From Doryteuthis pealeii (taxonomy: Eukaryota > Mollusca > Cephalopoda > Myopsida > Loliginidae): 64,000 bases of DNA. The first letter of the stretch is position 1. Every line of letters starts with the position of its first letter. The translations under genes and the position numbers were made by a program. The stretch covers positions 65,019,489 through 65,083,488 of the forward strand of contig CM042148.1 in the NCBI GenBank assembly GCA_023376005.1, read 5' to 3'. The notes under the pieces are model-generated. The model was not told the DNA's origin. It searched no databases and saw only the letters and a list, made by a program, of their open reading frames with translations. Shown here in pieces: positions 30,070 to 39,577 of this stretch.

Positions 30070-30544
30070 GTAGGTAAAAGGATAGTGAACAAGAAATGAT
30101 AACTCAAATCAAATCTAAGAGTTAAAATATTTCGTCCGATTTATACGGACATCCTCAGTCAAAGATTTTTTATTGAAAGCAAAATTACGTGCGTGTACAT
30201 GTGATTTGGTGAGGAGGTAGTAGCGGAAGTGAAGGGAGGAAGGATAGGGGCTGACATGAACGAAGTGAGGGGATAGTTTACAGGAACCTACCCCTGTGCC
30301 CATCTACTCCCAACCTACTCTCTACTTCCTGTAAACTATCCCCTCACTTCGTTCATGTTAGCCCCTATTTTCCCTCCCTTCACTTCCGCTACTACTCCCT
30401 CACCAAATCACATGTACACGCACGTAATTTTGCTTTCAATAAAAATCTTTGACTGAAGATGTCCATATAAATCGGACGAAATATTTCAACTCTTAGATTT
30501 GTTTTGAGTTATCATTTCTTGTTCACTATCCTTTTACCTACCTC
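30067..30544. repeat. ~480-bp palindrome carrying hammerhead-like cores in both arms
   Basis: Left arm 30067-30286 and right arm 30326-30544 are near-perfect inverted copies with a ~39-base loop. Matching pieces include 'gaggtaggtaaaaggatagt', 'aagagttaaaatatttcgtc', 'gtgcgtgtacatgtgatttg' and 'aacgaagtgaggggatagtt'. Each arm holds CTGAxGA, a 5-bp stem GTCCG/CGGAC (one mismatch on the right) and GAAA. The cores face outward: minus-strand 30158-30130 and plus-strand 30453-30481. Neither has a clear closing U-H, so activity is doubtful. Confidence 0.9.
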
Positions 30545-30576
30545 ATACTTTCGGATTCTACTACATCCATCCTATC

Positions 30577-30578
<2 letters not shown>

Positions 30579-30636
<58 letters not shown>
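30579..30636. repeat. (TA)n microsatellite
   Basis: TA run shortly right of the palindrome, mirroring the one on its left. Confidence 0.95.
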
Positions 30637-30637
<1 letters not shown>

Positions 30638-30959
30638 CAGAGGATTACCTACTCACTATGACATATATATTACGAATAAACCTACCGACTAGTATTAACC
30701 AATTGGATTCTGTGAACAACAGAACATCTGAACCCCTATGATGGTGACAAGGATTTTAACAATTTGTAACATATGAACAAAAAGAAAAAAGGAAAAAAAG
30801 TACCCTTTCAGTAGAGTAGGTCGATTTTTCACTTTTTTAAAATATCAAATTGTCCATCTATGCGAAAGTTGTGTGTTAATATACTAAATACTGATACCAA
30901 AAATTAGATATTTTACTTGCACCATTGTTTGAGGAAATAGCATCAAAGATCGTGTAATA

Positions 30960-31060
30960 AAATGCACTAAGAATCCTCGTTTTTGCAAAATTTAGCCTTT
31001 AGAAAACGAGGATTTTTAGTGCATTTTTGTAGACGATCTTTGATGCTATTTCTGTATGCT
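30960..31060. repeat. Imperfect inverted repeat
   Basis: 'agcatcaaagatcgtgtaat', 'aaatgcactaagaatcctcg' is mirrored by 'cgaggatttttagtgcattt' and 'gacgatctttgatgct'. Arms are ~50 bases around a short loop. Confidence 0.85.
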
Positions 31061-31204
31061 TTGTTTCTGAAGATAAATTTCCGTATTTTGTATCAATATC
31101 AACATAGCACTGTCGACTGGAGCTTTAGAATATACCGACTGTACTCTGCAGAATAGTAAGACCCCCCCCCACACACACACACCCACACACCAATGGGGTC
31201 AATA

Positions 31205-31705
31205 GTTGACCGGGGGTAGCAGCCCGTGGTACTTTAGTACGGAATCCTGGTGGATGAGCAGTCCATGACATGCAACACTCCATTTAGGCCCTTACTTAGG
31301 CGAGATGGGCGAACGGAGAGCTTCCTCCTCCAATTAACCGGCTGGTTACTTCAAGCCCTAGCACCTATATGATTATCCCAAACCTATTGCCCTTATGGCA
31401 AGCCCCAACTTTTTTTATCATATATGTGCTAGAAGATGTTGTCTTGGGAATGACGTTACACTCTATCTGATGGTGAGGTTCGAGTTCTGGAGGTCTGGGG
31501 AATGAGGAGTATCCCTTCATCACCATTGCTCCCAGGTCAGCTCTGACCTTGAGTGGTTTTAACTGTTAGGGTCCAATCTTAAATAGAAAATGTGTTTATA
31601 AAAAAATTGTGTATCAATTAAGAATGAATTTATTTAAAAAAAATTTCGGCATTAAATGACCCACCGAGGTTGATACGCCGTAAAACAAAATAAACAAACA
31701 AACAA
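31205..31705 (+). repeat. Rep-C copy with intact shared tail
   Basis: The sense strand is plus here. It contains 'ggctggttacttcaagcc', 'caagccccaac', 'gacgttacactctatctgat', 'ggtgaggttc', 'agggtccaatctta', and the tail 'cggcattaaatgacccaccg' with 'aggttgatacgccgtaaaac' and (CAAA)n. The tail is the best match in the window to the tail of the 5S-derived SINE. Confidence 0.85.
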
Positions 31706-32244
31706 TCAATATAAACACACATAATATACTCTAAAGTAAAAGGTTTTTTTAACATGAAACAGAATTTTATTTGTTTCTACTCATTATGATAAGATTTATA
31801 ATTATTTGAACGAGAATTGGTCAAGTCATTAGATTAGGAAATGATATCGATCTTTCATAAACGCCGTGTATATTAATCGGTCACTCAACTTGGACTCATT
31901 AGAATAATGAGAAATACTTAGCTGCTTATTTATTGTTTCCCCAAACACGCACTCACACATATACACATATACAAACACATGTGCACATACACATACACAA
32001 ACATGAGGTCGAAACTCATAAAAGTCATTTAAACATTTAATATTCCTGGGAAGAATCTCGTTATCTATAAAAACACAATTTGATACAGTGTTTCAGAAAG
32101 ATTATGTGCAAAACAAATGAAATAATTACTTGAAACCATATAATTATTTGTATTAGTTGTGATGCAATGAATATGTATACACCTATGAGTATGTAGATAT
32201 GGTCAACAGTGGCTTCGGCCTCTGGACCATTGCTATAATTAACG

Positions 32245-32368
32245 GCGTCGATCCCAGGGGGCCATCCCCCAGGCAACACCTGCCCCCTTGATTTAAAGGG
32301 GCAGGGCTGGGTTTATTGCCCAGTGCCTGAGGCGCCCCCTTGAGGGGGAATGCCGACGGGATCGATGC
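32245..32368 (+). ncRNA. 124-nt multi-branched structured sequence (four hairpins), unknown
   Basis: An outer stem (32245-32255 with 32358-32368, 11 pairs, one G-U) encloses four hairpins: 32257-32261 with 32266-32270; 32279-32286 with 32298-32305; 32307-32311 with 32319-32323; and 32331-32339 with 32344-32354 (two bulged A). All are GC pairs to a large extent, in otherwise AT-rich DNA. The shape resembles a folded RNA more than a DNA palindrome, because it is several independent hairpins within a closing stem. I do not recognise a tRNA, 5S, snRNA or other family in it. No promoter boxes are evident. Confidence 0.5.
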
Positions 32369-32672
32369 AATTTTTCACCTGCCACTCCATGAGTCTCGGC
32401 TTGTGGGTGGTCCCACATAAATAGGGCCTTGTGCCTGACCCGTACAAGTGGGGTACGTGGAAAAAAATATCATGTATACACCTGGGTCCCCTCTCACAAT
32501 AATATGATTGGCTAGTGTTAGCCATAAATACAGAGCAATGTAGAGTTACAATGCCTACGACTACGACGTGGTACCAATATTATTACTTACCTGCTCGATT
32601 GTACCACTCTGTTACCGTGGCCCCACCACTCTGCAATTTCTACTAAATATATCTCTTCCCGGGACATATCAA

Positions 32673-33225
32673 GTTGTTTGGTTTGTTTTTACGGCATGTC
32701 AACCCTTGGGTTTATTTCATAACGAAGACCTTTTTATTTCATTCATTCTTGGGTATTACATTTTTTAAACAATTTTTTAACTCATTTTAACTCATAAATC
32801 TATTTAACCCATATATAGGACCCTAACAGGTCCTACCTCTCCAGGTGAGTATGGACATGGAGTAATGGGGTACTCCACACTCCCCAGAGCTCCAGGATTG
32901 GAACCCCTAGATACATTTAAAGTATTATCCAGGACACTAAAACCCTCAGCCACCGCATTTCAGTACATATATAATAAAAAGGTTTGTGGGTTTGTCATAA
33001 GAGCAATGCAGTCGGGACAATCTTATAGGTATTAGGGCTTGACGTGACCAGCCGATTGATCGGAGGGGTTTCTCCGACCAACCGTCTAGCCCAAGTAAGA
33101 GCACAAATGGAGTGTTGCTTATCATGGACTACTCAGCCACCAAGACTCCGTCGTCAAGCATCAAGGGTTATAACCACGGCCAACATGTTGCCTCATTGGA
33201 GAGAGGAGTCTTGCCCCTCTGTGAG
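32673..33225 (-). repeat. Rep-C copy
   Basis: On the plus strand: 'gtttgtttttacggcatgtc', 'taacgaagacctttttat', 'tttaacccatatataggacc', 'cctctccaggtgagtatgga', 'gtaatggggtactccacact', 'cagccgattgatcgg', 'accaaccgtctagcccaag', 'ggagtgttgcttatcatgga'. A short duplication (33225-33298, 'gaaagatatagtaaagatag' twice) follows. Confidence 0.82.
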
Positions 33226-33327
33226 GTAAAAAAGATATAGTAAAGATAGTTATATAATGAACTGAAAGATATAGTAAAGATAGTTATATAATGAACCCAG
33301 TTCCCTAACTTCTCGGCATAAAATAAC

Positions 33328-33422
33328 ACTTGATATTCCGTTAAATTCAAACAAGCTGTTCTCATCAGATTACCCAAGTTAAGTATCGATAAGCCTGTTC
33401 ATTCCTTAGATGGGCGACTAAT
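33328..33422 (+). repeat. 5S rRNA-like sequence, second SINE3 head
   Basis: 'gatattccgttaaattcaaa', 'ctgttctcatcagattaccc', AAGTTAAGTATCG (33376-33388) and 'attccttagatgggcgac' follow 5S rRNA order. It is more decayed than the copy at 1416, and the shared retroposon tail is not seen here. Confidence 0.68.
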
Positions 33423-33458
33423 TAATACAATAGTTGCTGTTATAAACGAGAGACTAGT

Positions 33459-33570
33459 ATGTATTTTTCAACCCCTCCGCCGGAACAGAATATGATACAA
33501 GGTCAATTTTTAACCGGAGTTTGAATTCAGATTTTCCTTCTCCAAGATTGGTTGACATATCAAGATTAAA
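33459..33570 (-). repeat. SINE-A 3' fragment
   Basis: Tail 'cggcggaggggttgaa' (minus) with 'aaattgaccttgtatcatat'. Cut off after the 'gaaggaaaatctgaattc' block. Confidence 0.7.
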
Positions 33571-33617
33571 GTGCCAACCTTGCACGTGCTGGACGTGACG
33601 AATTTCTACAGTTTCTA

Positions 33618-33820
33618 GAGCGGACTTTGAATTCAGAATTTTCCTTCTCCTAGACTTTTTGCCTACCCAAGGTTAAAGGACCCAGTCTGCCCTTCTATTT
33701 ACTCACAGCTGGAGGGAGAATAGACAGATTCATATCGTTCCTACTTGTATTAGCATCATGCACACAGTCTCATTCATGATTTGAACTTGTGTCTCGGGTC
33801 TATTTCATATGAGAATAACA
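33618..33820 (-). repeat. SINE-A body and head fragment
   Basis: Picks up at 'gaattcagaattttccttct', continues through 'aggttaaaggacccagtctg' and 'agctggagggagaat' and ends in a degenerate head ('gatttgaacttgtgtctcgg'). Probably one copy split from 33459-33570 by ~50 bases of other DNA. Confidence 0.65.
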
Positions 33821-34014
33821 TGAGGCCTGTGTGCCAGACTCCACCATCATCTTCAGGTCCCTCTGACAACACGGATTTCTATGAATCTCTTCCCATCCAT
33901 GCCTATCGGTCATCGTCTCTGGCAGGTCTTCTGCACAGCATCTGCAATCCCACAAAGAGTGATTAGCATAACTCAATGAATAACAAATATAGATGAAATA
34001 ATGGTTACTGAGGT

Positions 34015-34318
34015 AAGTTAGCTGACCTAGTTAGATTATTTGTGGTATATAAGCCGTGCTACAATACACCACTTAAATTTATAGACTATGCGAGGTCACT
34101 TGGTTTAAATCTCAGCCAATCAACAGCCAGAATGCGTCGCTGGTTGACTACTTAATCACTGATACTGAGAGACGTCCATTTGTAATCATTGACGAAGGAC
34201 TTGCAATGCCGAGGAGCACTAAGGAACAACCAAAAGATTCTTTACCAAGAATCTCCGCTAGACAAGCGCTCTTGCTTGAAGCCTAAAGAATGGCCACTAA
34301 AATCGTAACAGACCTTTG
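34015..34318 (+). repeat. Rep-D copy, single internal unit
   Basis: Contains 'aagccgtgctacaatacacc', 'tatgcgaggtcacttggttt', 'agcactaaggaacaaccaaa' (once) and 'gcctaaagaatggccactaa'. It is the reference for the unexpanded form of the 57.6-kb minisatellite. Confidence 0.82.
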
Positions 34319-34664
34319 TAAGTGAGTTTGATTCTCACTGGGTGCTCTATACTTTTTGTCCTTGTGCTAAATAAACTTAGTAAAGGACTACATGAAATAC
34401 GAGACAGTGCTATATTAGCAGTATATGCCGTGTTTATGTTCAGAATACATTTTATTCGTTTGGCAAAGAAAAATAATTGCATTTTAAACCATTAATGTTA
34501 AAGCAATATATCTTAGCTTAGACTAAAACATTAATCGAAATAAAAATAAAAACATTAGAAATATACGCCTTGTTGCAAGTAATAAACAAGTCCATTTATT
34601 CCGCTAGCCTAGAATTATGGCGTCCTCAAGCCGATGAATTATTTCAAAGAAATGTTCAACTGTT

Positions 34665-34722
34665 GTTAGATGTTGTTGTTGTTGCTGTTGTTGTTGTTGT
34701 CGCTGTTGTTGTTGTTGCTGTT
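34665..34722 (+). repeat. (TTG)n with TCG/CTG variants
   Basis: 'gttgttgttgttgctgttgt' continues for ~55 bases. The Val-rich open frame is a repeat product. Confidence 0.93.
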
Positions 34723-35210
34723 TTTGAAAATTATGATGATGATGTCTTGCAGGAGGTTGTCAAGATGCTTGAATAAGTTGTAGCCGCCTGGGGAGAGGTT
34801 TGCCTAGTGGCATGCAGTGGGTGGTGGGGGCTTCCACTCAAACAGAGAAATATAATCGTACCAAAAATTACCCAATTATCTGTTTATTGATACTCGTGTT
34901 CCTTAATTTGTACGATCGTTATTATTTTGCAACACCCTCTAGATAAAAGGGAGACCGTCTGATTTCGTCCAAGATGAAATTCAAAAAATGTATTATCTGA
35001 TTATGTGGTGTTGCTTACCCGCCAAATTCTTATTTCTTATTAGTGTCGTTACCTCAACTAAATAATGGACAATTCCGTTTTTATTATGAAGAAACAAAGG
35101 AAGAAAAAGGACATGCAACACAGAAAAATATAATAAAAAAGAAAGAAAGAAAGAAAGAGGGTTGGGAAAAGATATTTCTTAAAGGATACATGGTTTTATT
35201 GATAGCTTGA

Positions 35211-35455
35211 ATAGTTTGGTTTGGTGTCCTTGGTTAATGACATATCAACCTTCCTGGGTTATTTAATACCAAAGCCATACTTATAGAAAAACAGTAGTGG
35301 TACTATTTAACCCATAGCTGGGGGGGGGGTGAAGGCGTTTTCATACGCTTCCCAAAGGTTTATTCCGAAGGCAATGAAATACCGCGACTGGATTTCGAAC
35401 TCGCTTACTAACATATCACAGTCCAGCACGTTAGCCACTACACGATAGCACACCC
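35211..35455 (-). repeat. SINE-I copy, full length
   Basis: On the minus strand: a tRNA-like head (about 35455-35385) with 'agtggctaacgtgctggact' and 'gagttcgaaatccagtc', 'cggaataaacctttgggaag', 'ccagctatgggttaaatagt', 'ccactactgtttttctataa', and the shared tail 'ggtattaaataacccaggaa' plus 'ggttgatatgtcattaacca'. A run of nine G/C lies in the body at 35322-35330. Confidence 0.8.
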
Positions 35456-35490
35456 CCCCCACCGCCTATAGTATTGGAAAGGAGAAGGGC

Positions 35491-35888
35491 AATTCCAGGT
35501 CAAATAACCCAGAAAAAAGTAAAATTGTCACCCACTTCTTTCAATTTTTCTGAAAAATCTTTTTTTAAATCCTCAATAACTTAAAATTGGTTAACTTTGA
35601 AACTTTTTCGATGGCATACTTGGATTCCGTGGGGGAAAATGTTTTATAAACCAATTTTTGATAGTAGGGAAGCTCTAGAACTCATTTTACAGACAAAAAT
35701 AGATTACAAAATGTCGGCATTTTCCGCAACCCCGCTCAAATTTGGAGAGATAAAAGTCGACACAACTTCGCCAATTCTTTGAATTGGAAGCCCAAATTTT
35801 GGTGATTGTCTAGCTTTAACATTTAAAATTTCAGAAAAATTAAAGTGGGTGGGTGACATGACCTGGATGATTTGACGTGGAATTACCC
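35491..35888. mobile_element. Inverted-repeat element, family E, second copy
   Basis: The left end 'aattccaggtcaaataaccc' is inverted at the right ('gatttgacgtggaatta'). The inner inverted parts are 'aaaattgtcacccactt' against 'aaagtgggtgggtgacatga'. Interior colinear with 5573-5945. It carries no transposase. Confidence 0.8.
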
Positions 35889-36360
35889 GAGAGGAAGTCA
35901 GGGTCAAGCAGTGGCTGTATAAATTTAACATTCTTACATAGTGAAAGAGAACTATCGTCCCTCCACCTACATCACTCTGTTTGTCTTATCCGTAAAACAA
36001 ATTTCTACTCGGTAGCTGCTCACCTGAGAGAATTATGGGTGTACATACAAACAAACACAGAAACATAGGTACAAACGTTGAATTTTCTATAGAAATGTTT
36101 TAAAAATCAGAAAACAACTCGAAATATGGGAAACTGACTTATATCTCTATTAATAATGGAGATTCGGTATACATTAGTCTGTAACCGAAACTACGTCTCT
36201 GCTTACATCACATTAACGAAAATCATCAATGCATAGAATAAAGAACAACCCTGTAATCAGTTTTATAATATATATTTTACTCTCGCCCTTTTATCAATAA
36301 CAAGCGGTTAACTAAAAGAGTTTACAAATAAATAAATAAGACTGGTTGTTAAGTTTTTCA

Positions 36361-36482
<122 letters not shown>

Positions 36483-36499
36483 TTGGGGCAGCATTCTTT

Positions 36500-36745
36500 C
36501 ATTTTTGCATGTTGAATTAAATTTTATTTGTGATTTTTTTCAAGTTTTTTTGGCCAACTTTTTAATATTTGGGTGGAATTCGTGGAAGTGCTGAAAGTAC
36601 TCGGGATATGAACTTTGGTGGACTAATCCACGAATTCCACCCAAATATTAAAAAGTTGGCCAGAAAACTTGAAAAAATCACAAATAAAATCGTTAAACAG
36701 GAGATGTGTCTTTTGTTTAATTCAACATGCATAAATAAATACATA
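36500..36745. repeat. ~245-bp imperfect palindrome
   Basis: 'tgcatgttgaattaaatttt', 'atttgtgatttttttcaagt', 'ggccaactttttaatatttg' and 'ggtggaattcgtgga' are mirrored by 'tccacgaattccacccaaat', 'attaaaaagttggccagaaa', 'aaaaatcacaaataaaat' and 'ttaattcaacatgcataa'. The loop is ~45 bases. The right arm has ~20 extra bases near 36695-36715. Confidence 0.88.
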
Positions 36746-36999
36746 TGATTTTGTGTAAAATGTATGTGTAAAATATTCAAAATAATAGTCATTAATATTA
36801 ATATTAATATTTCAGGGGGACAGACCTAAGTTTCCATTTCTAATTCTTTTTTTTTAAATTTTATCTTTTAATAAATTTGATTTTAATTACTTATGATACA
36901 AACCCTCTAACATTGAATGTTTAACTTTAAAAAAATCTTTACACAGTCTGGAGGGATGTTTTTGTTGCTAGTAAGCTATAGTTTCGCATTTTATTTATT

Positions 37000-37705
37000 T
37001 GCATTTTATTGGCTAAGGAGCCATGTCTTTTTGTGTCTACATGCATTAAGAATTTCAGTTCTTAGATTTAGTAATTCATTTGGTTTATAGTAGGTATCTA
37101 TAGTGTGTTATTCCTCATTACAGAGAAGACAACAAAACCAACATAAGCCCCTCTAATTGTAACTACATAAATAATATTAATAGTAATCATTTTTTAGGGG
37201 TGTACAGAATTTTATTAGAGTTTTATTGTAAAATATATCCCTTTTTTTTTAATAATGAATTTTTTAGTGGGTCTTTTTAAAGCACTAATAATAGTAATAA
37301 ATATTCTCTGGTTTATGCTACCAATAAATATAGCTGTAGATAACAAATTTGGCTTATTACATTGGTTTTTCATTCGGAGACGGGAATTCAGTTAATTTTC
37401 GGCTGATATAAACGGCCATCTTGTTTAAAGTATCGGAAGAAACCGTTAAACATTCAGAAGAATACATCGGTTGATATAGGAAACAAAGACGAAAATGAAA
37501 ACAAAACAAACAAATAAATCACACATCTTATAAGTCAGAAAATTCGTTAAATATTTTTTCTGATTTCATATCATTTCACCAGGACTATTTTGCGAAATAA
37601 TCATGTGTGTATGCCCAGTGTAAAAACATTCGAGAGAGCATGGTAGAATAATTATGATGGTAAGTACTTTTTTTAAATGTTTGTATTTCTAGGAATTTTT
37701 GTAGT
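37000..37705. other. AT-rich DNA, nothing recognised
   Basis: No frame, repeat family or structure that I can support. Confidence 0.5.
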
Positions 37706-37709
37706 ATCT

Positions 37710-37713
37710 TACA

Positions 37714-37796
<83 letters not shown>

Positions 37797-37868
37797 TCTT
37801 ATATACACATATATATATAGTATCTTTTATATCTACACACATAGTTTGTGTCTTACACACAGACACAG

Positions 37869-37926
<58 letters not shown>
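37710..37926. repeat. (CA)n-(TA)n microsatellite pair
   Basis: Two (CA)n(TA)n tracts joined by 'tagtatcttatatacacata', which itself is partly duplicated (tagtatctta x3). Confidence 0.95.
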
Positions 37927-37929
<3 letters not shown>

Positions 37930-37974
37930 TTTGGGTGTTTACATATATAAAATCTGAAAAATCAAAACATTCAG

Positions 37975-37977
<3 letters not shown>

Positions 37978-38034
<57 letters not shown>

Positions 38035-38039
38035 ATATA
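37978..38039. repeat. (AT)n microsatellite
   Basis: Its final TA forms the left target dinucleotide of the Tc1/mariner element. Confidence 0.95.
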
Positions 38040-38920
38040 CGGATGTTCGGGATAAATTTGACAGTTTCATAAGGGAAAGGAAAAGTGCTTGGTAACTAGA
38101 ACATTTAATCGATAATAAAGAAATTCAGCAGGCACAGAGATTACACTACTCTCTACAAGTTTCACACAAAATAACCGCCATTAGCGTCGATCACAGCCTT
38201 AATCTTGCTCCGAAACCTGGAGCAAGCTGATGTTACACTTTCCCTGGGACGGGTCTCAAAAACTACATTAATTCTGTCGATTAACTGGGCTTTTGTAATA
38301 CTGGCACGGCGATTGGTGTCTTTCTCAACAGCGCCACATACATAATAATCCATGGGGTTAAGATCTGTGGAGTTCGGAGGCCAAACATTGGGAGTGGTGT
38401 AGTCGTAAAAATTCGCCGAAAACCATTTTTGACTTTTCCTAGAGTTGTGGCAGGGGCCGAATCCACCTGCCATACATATGGCCTACTATTGGCTACCCAT
38501 GTTATCCAGGGCTTGACTACAGTGTTTAGCAACTCATCGTAAGCATCTGAGAGTCCTCCAACACTTTTTTTTGAAGATCTTCGAGGATTTCTGCTGTACG
38601 AACGCAATCAGATCGTCTATAATGTTGCTTTCTTGTAGCCACAGCCTCGTAGTTTACATTGCAATTCTCCAGTTCATGCCTGATTGTTTTTACAGTGTTC
38701 AGGGTGCATTAGGCAGCACCCATAATCTGTTTATTTCATCATGATACAAGTTATTCTATTCCATGATTCACGTGGTTTCCAGTCATCCATTCTATCTGTC
38801 ATTACGTATATAAATGAAGAAGGGTCCAAGATTTTAAATGATGCGTAGTGTGCGACAATAACTCCAACTTACGGAGAAAAATAACCAAATATAAATGTCA
38901 AATTTATCCCCAACACCCTG
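38040..38920 (-). mobile_element. Tc1/mariner-superfamily element with transposase remnant
   Basis: Ends are inverted repeats: left 'cggatgttcgggataaattt', right (inverted) 'cagggtgttggggataaatt', continuing 'gaca'. TA flanks both sides (38038-38039, 38921-38922), the standard target duplication of this superfamily. The minus strand encodes transposase pieces in at least two frames: 'TVKTIRHELENCNVNYEAVA' (38700-38630, N-terminal side), 'VWQVDSAPATTL' (second catalytic Asp region) and 'WPPNSTDLNPMDYY' (third catalytic Asp region), followed by 'SRFRSKIKAVIDANGGYF' near the C-terminus. Frameshifts and a total of 881 bp show that it is eroded or internally deleted. Confidence 0.88.
38162..38607 (-). 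pseudogene. Tc1/mariner transposase, frameshifted C-terminal half
   Basis: Two overlapping frames (38281-38607 and 38162-38473) together hold the catalytic core of a DDE transposase of the IS630-Tc1-mariner superfamily. The enzyme would cut and rejoin the element ends in the nucleus. Second and third acidic residues are identifiable in D-S-A-P and P-N-S-T-D-L-N-P; the first is not seen. The frame change falls around 38430-38470. The C-terminal end (DANGGYF) is intact and lies ~120 bases inside the left terminal repeat. Confidence 0.8.
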
Positions 38921-38930
38921 TATGTGTGTG

Positions 38931-38932
<2 letters not shown>

Positions 38933-38987
<55 letters not shown>

Positions 38988-39010
38988 CCTGAAATTATAT
39001 ATATATAACA
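38933..39010. repeat. (TA)n microsatellite
   Basis: Between the mariner right end and the 39-kb hammerhead-like motif. Confidence 0.95.
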
Positions 39011-39035
39011 AAGCATCTGACACGACTTTACCCTA

Positions 39036-39083
39036 CGCGTCCTGAAGAAGGCTGCAAAAAGCGAAACGTTATACCGTCGACAT
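39036..39083 (+). ncRNA. Hammerhead ribozyme-like motif, type I layout
   Basis: CTGAAGA (39042-39048) fits the core CUGANGA, and GAAA is at 39063-39066. Stem II can form from GCT (39051-39053) and AGC (39060-39062), leaving AG unpaired on the 5' side. Stem III is ACG/CGT (39066-39068 with 39075-39077; loop TTATAC), which includes the required A15.1-U16.1 pair. The cleavage position is C39078. Stem I is GTC (39039-39041) with GAC (39079-39081). All core nucleotides of a hammerhead are thus present; the weak point is stem II. The flanks are unassigned; (TA)n lies on both sides. Published work reports such motifs in Penelope-like elements and in small animal retroposons. Confidence 0.6.
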
Positions 39084-39176
39084 TATTATCAAGGATGAAT
39101 ATTCATTCGTTTGCTGTTTTTCTACATTTTCCACCTGCGGCTGGATTGATCTCCCCATTTTACTCCTTTTTACTCC

Positions 39177-39177
39177 C

Positions 39178-39237
<60 letters not shown>
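39177..39237. repeat. (TA)n microsatellite
   Basis: 3' of the hammerhead-like motif. Confidence 0.95.
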
Positions 39238-39238
<1 letters not shown>

Positions 39239-39259
39239 AGTTAGTTTATATTTACTTTG

Positions 39260-39320
39260 ATTTTATCTATCTATCTATCTATTTCTGTATGCTCATATCT
39301 ATCTATCTATCTATCTCTGA
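39260..39320. repeat. (CTAT)n microsatellite, two short runs
   Basis: Five units at 39266-39285 and 39298-39318, the same motif as the satellite at 2-3.7 kb. Confidence 0.9.
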
Positions 39321-39519
39321 AGTGTACTTTTAAAATCTTCACTGTCTATTGCATTTATTTCCATACTATTCGTCGACCTTTGCACGAATCTTTCCCGCAT
39401 CTGCCGATGAACTGTACGCAAAATGTAAGATTCTACGCAGGTGCGAAAGTTTTTAAAAAATGAAGCATTTTCTCAGCGTTTTAACCGTCTAAAAACTTTC
39501 AGAAAATATTTTTCCTCCG

Positions 39520-39523
<4 letters not shown>

Positions 39524-39572
<49 letters not shown>
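39524..39572. repeat. (TC)n microsatellite
   Basis: About 24 units. It marks the left edge of the pyrimidine-rich region. Confidence 0.96.
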
Positions 39573-39577
<5 letters not shown>

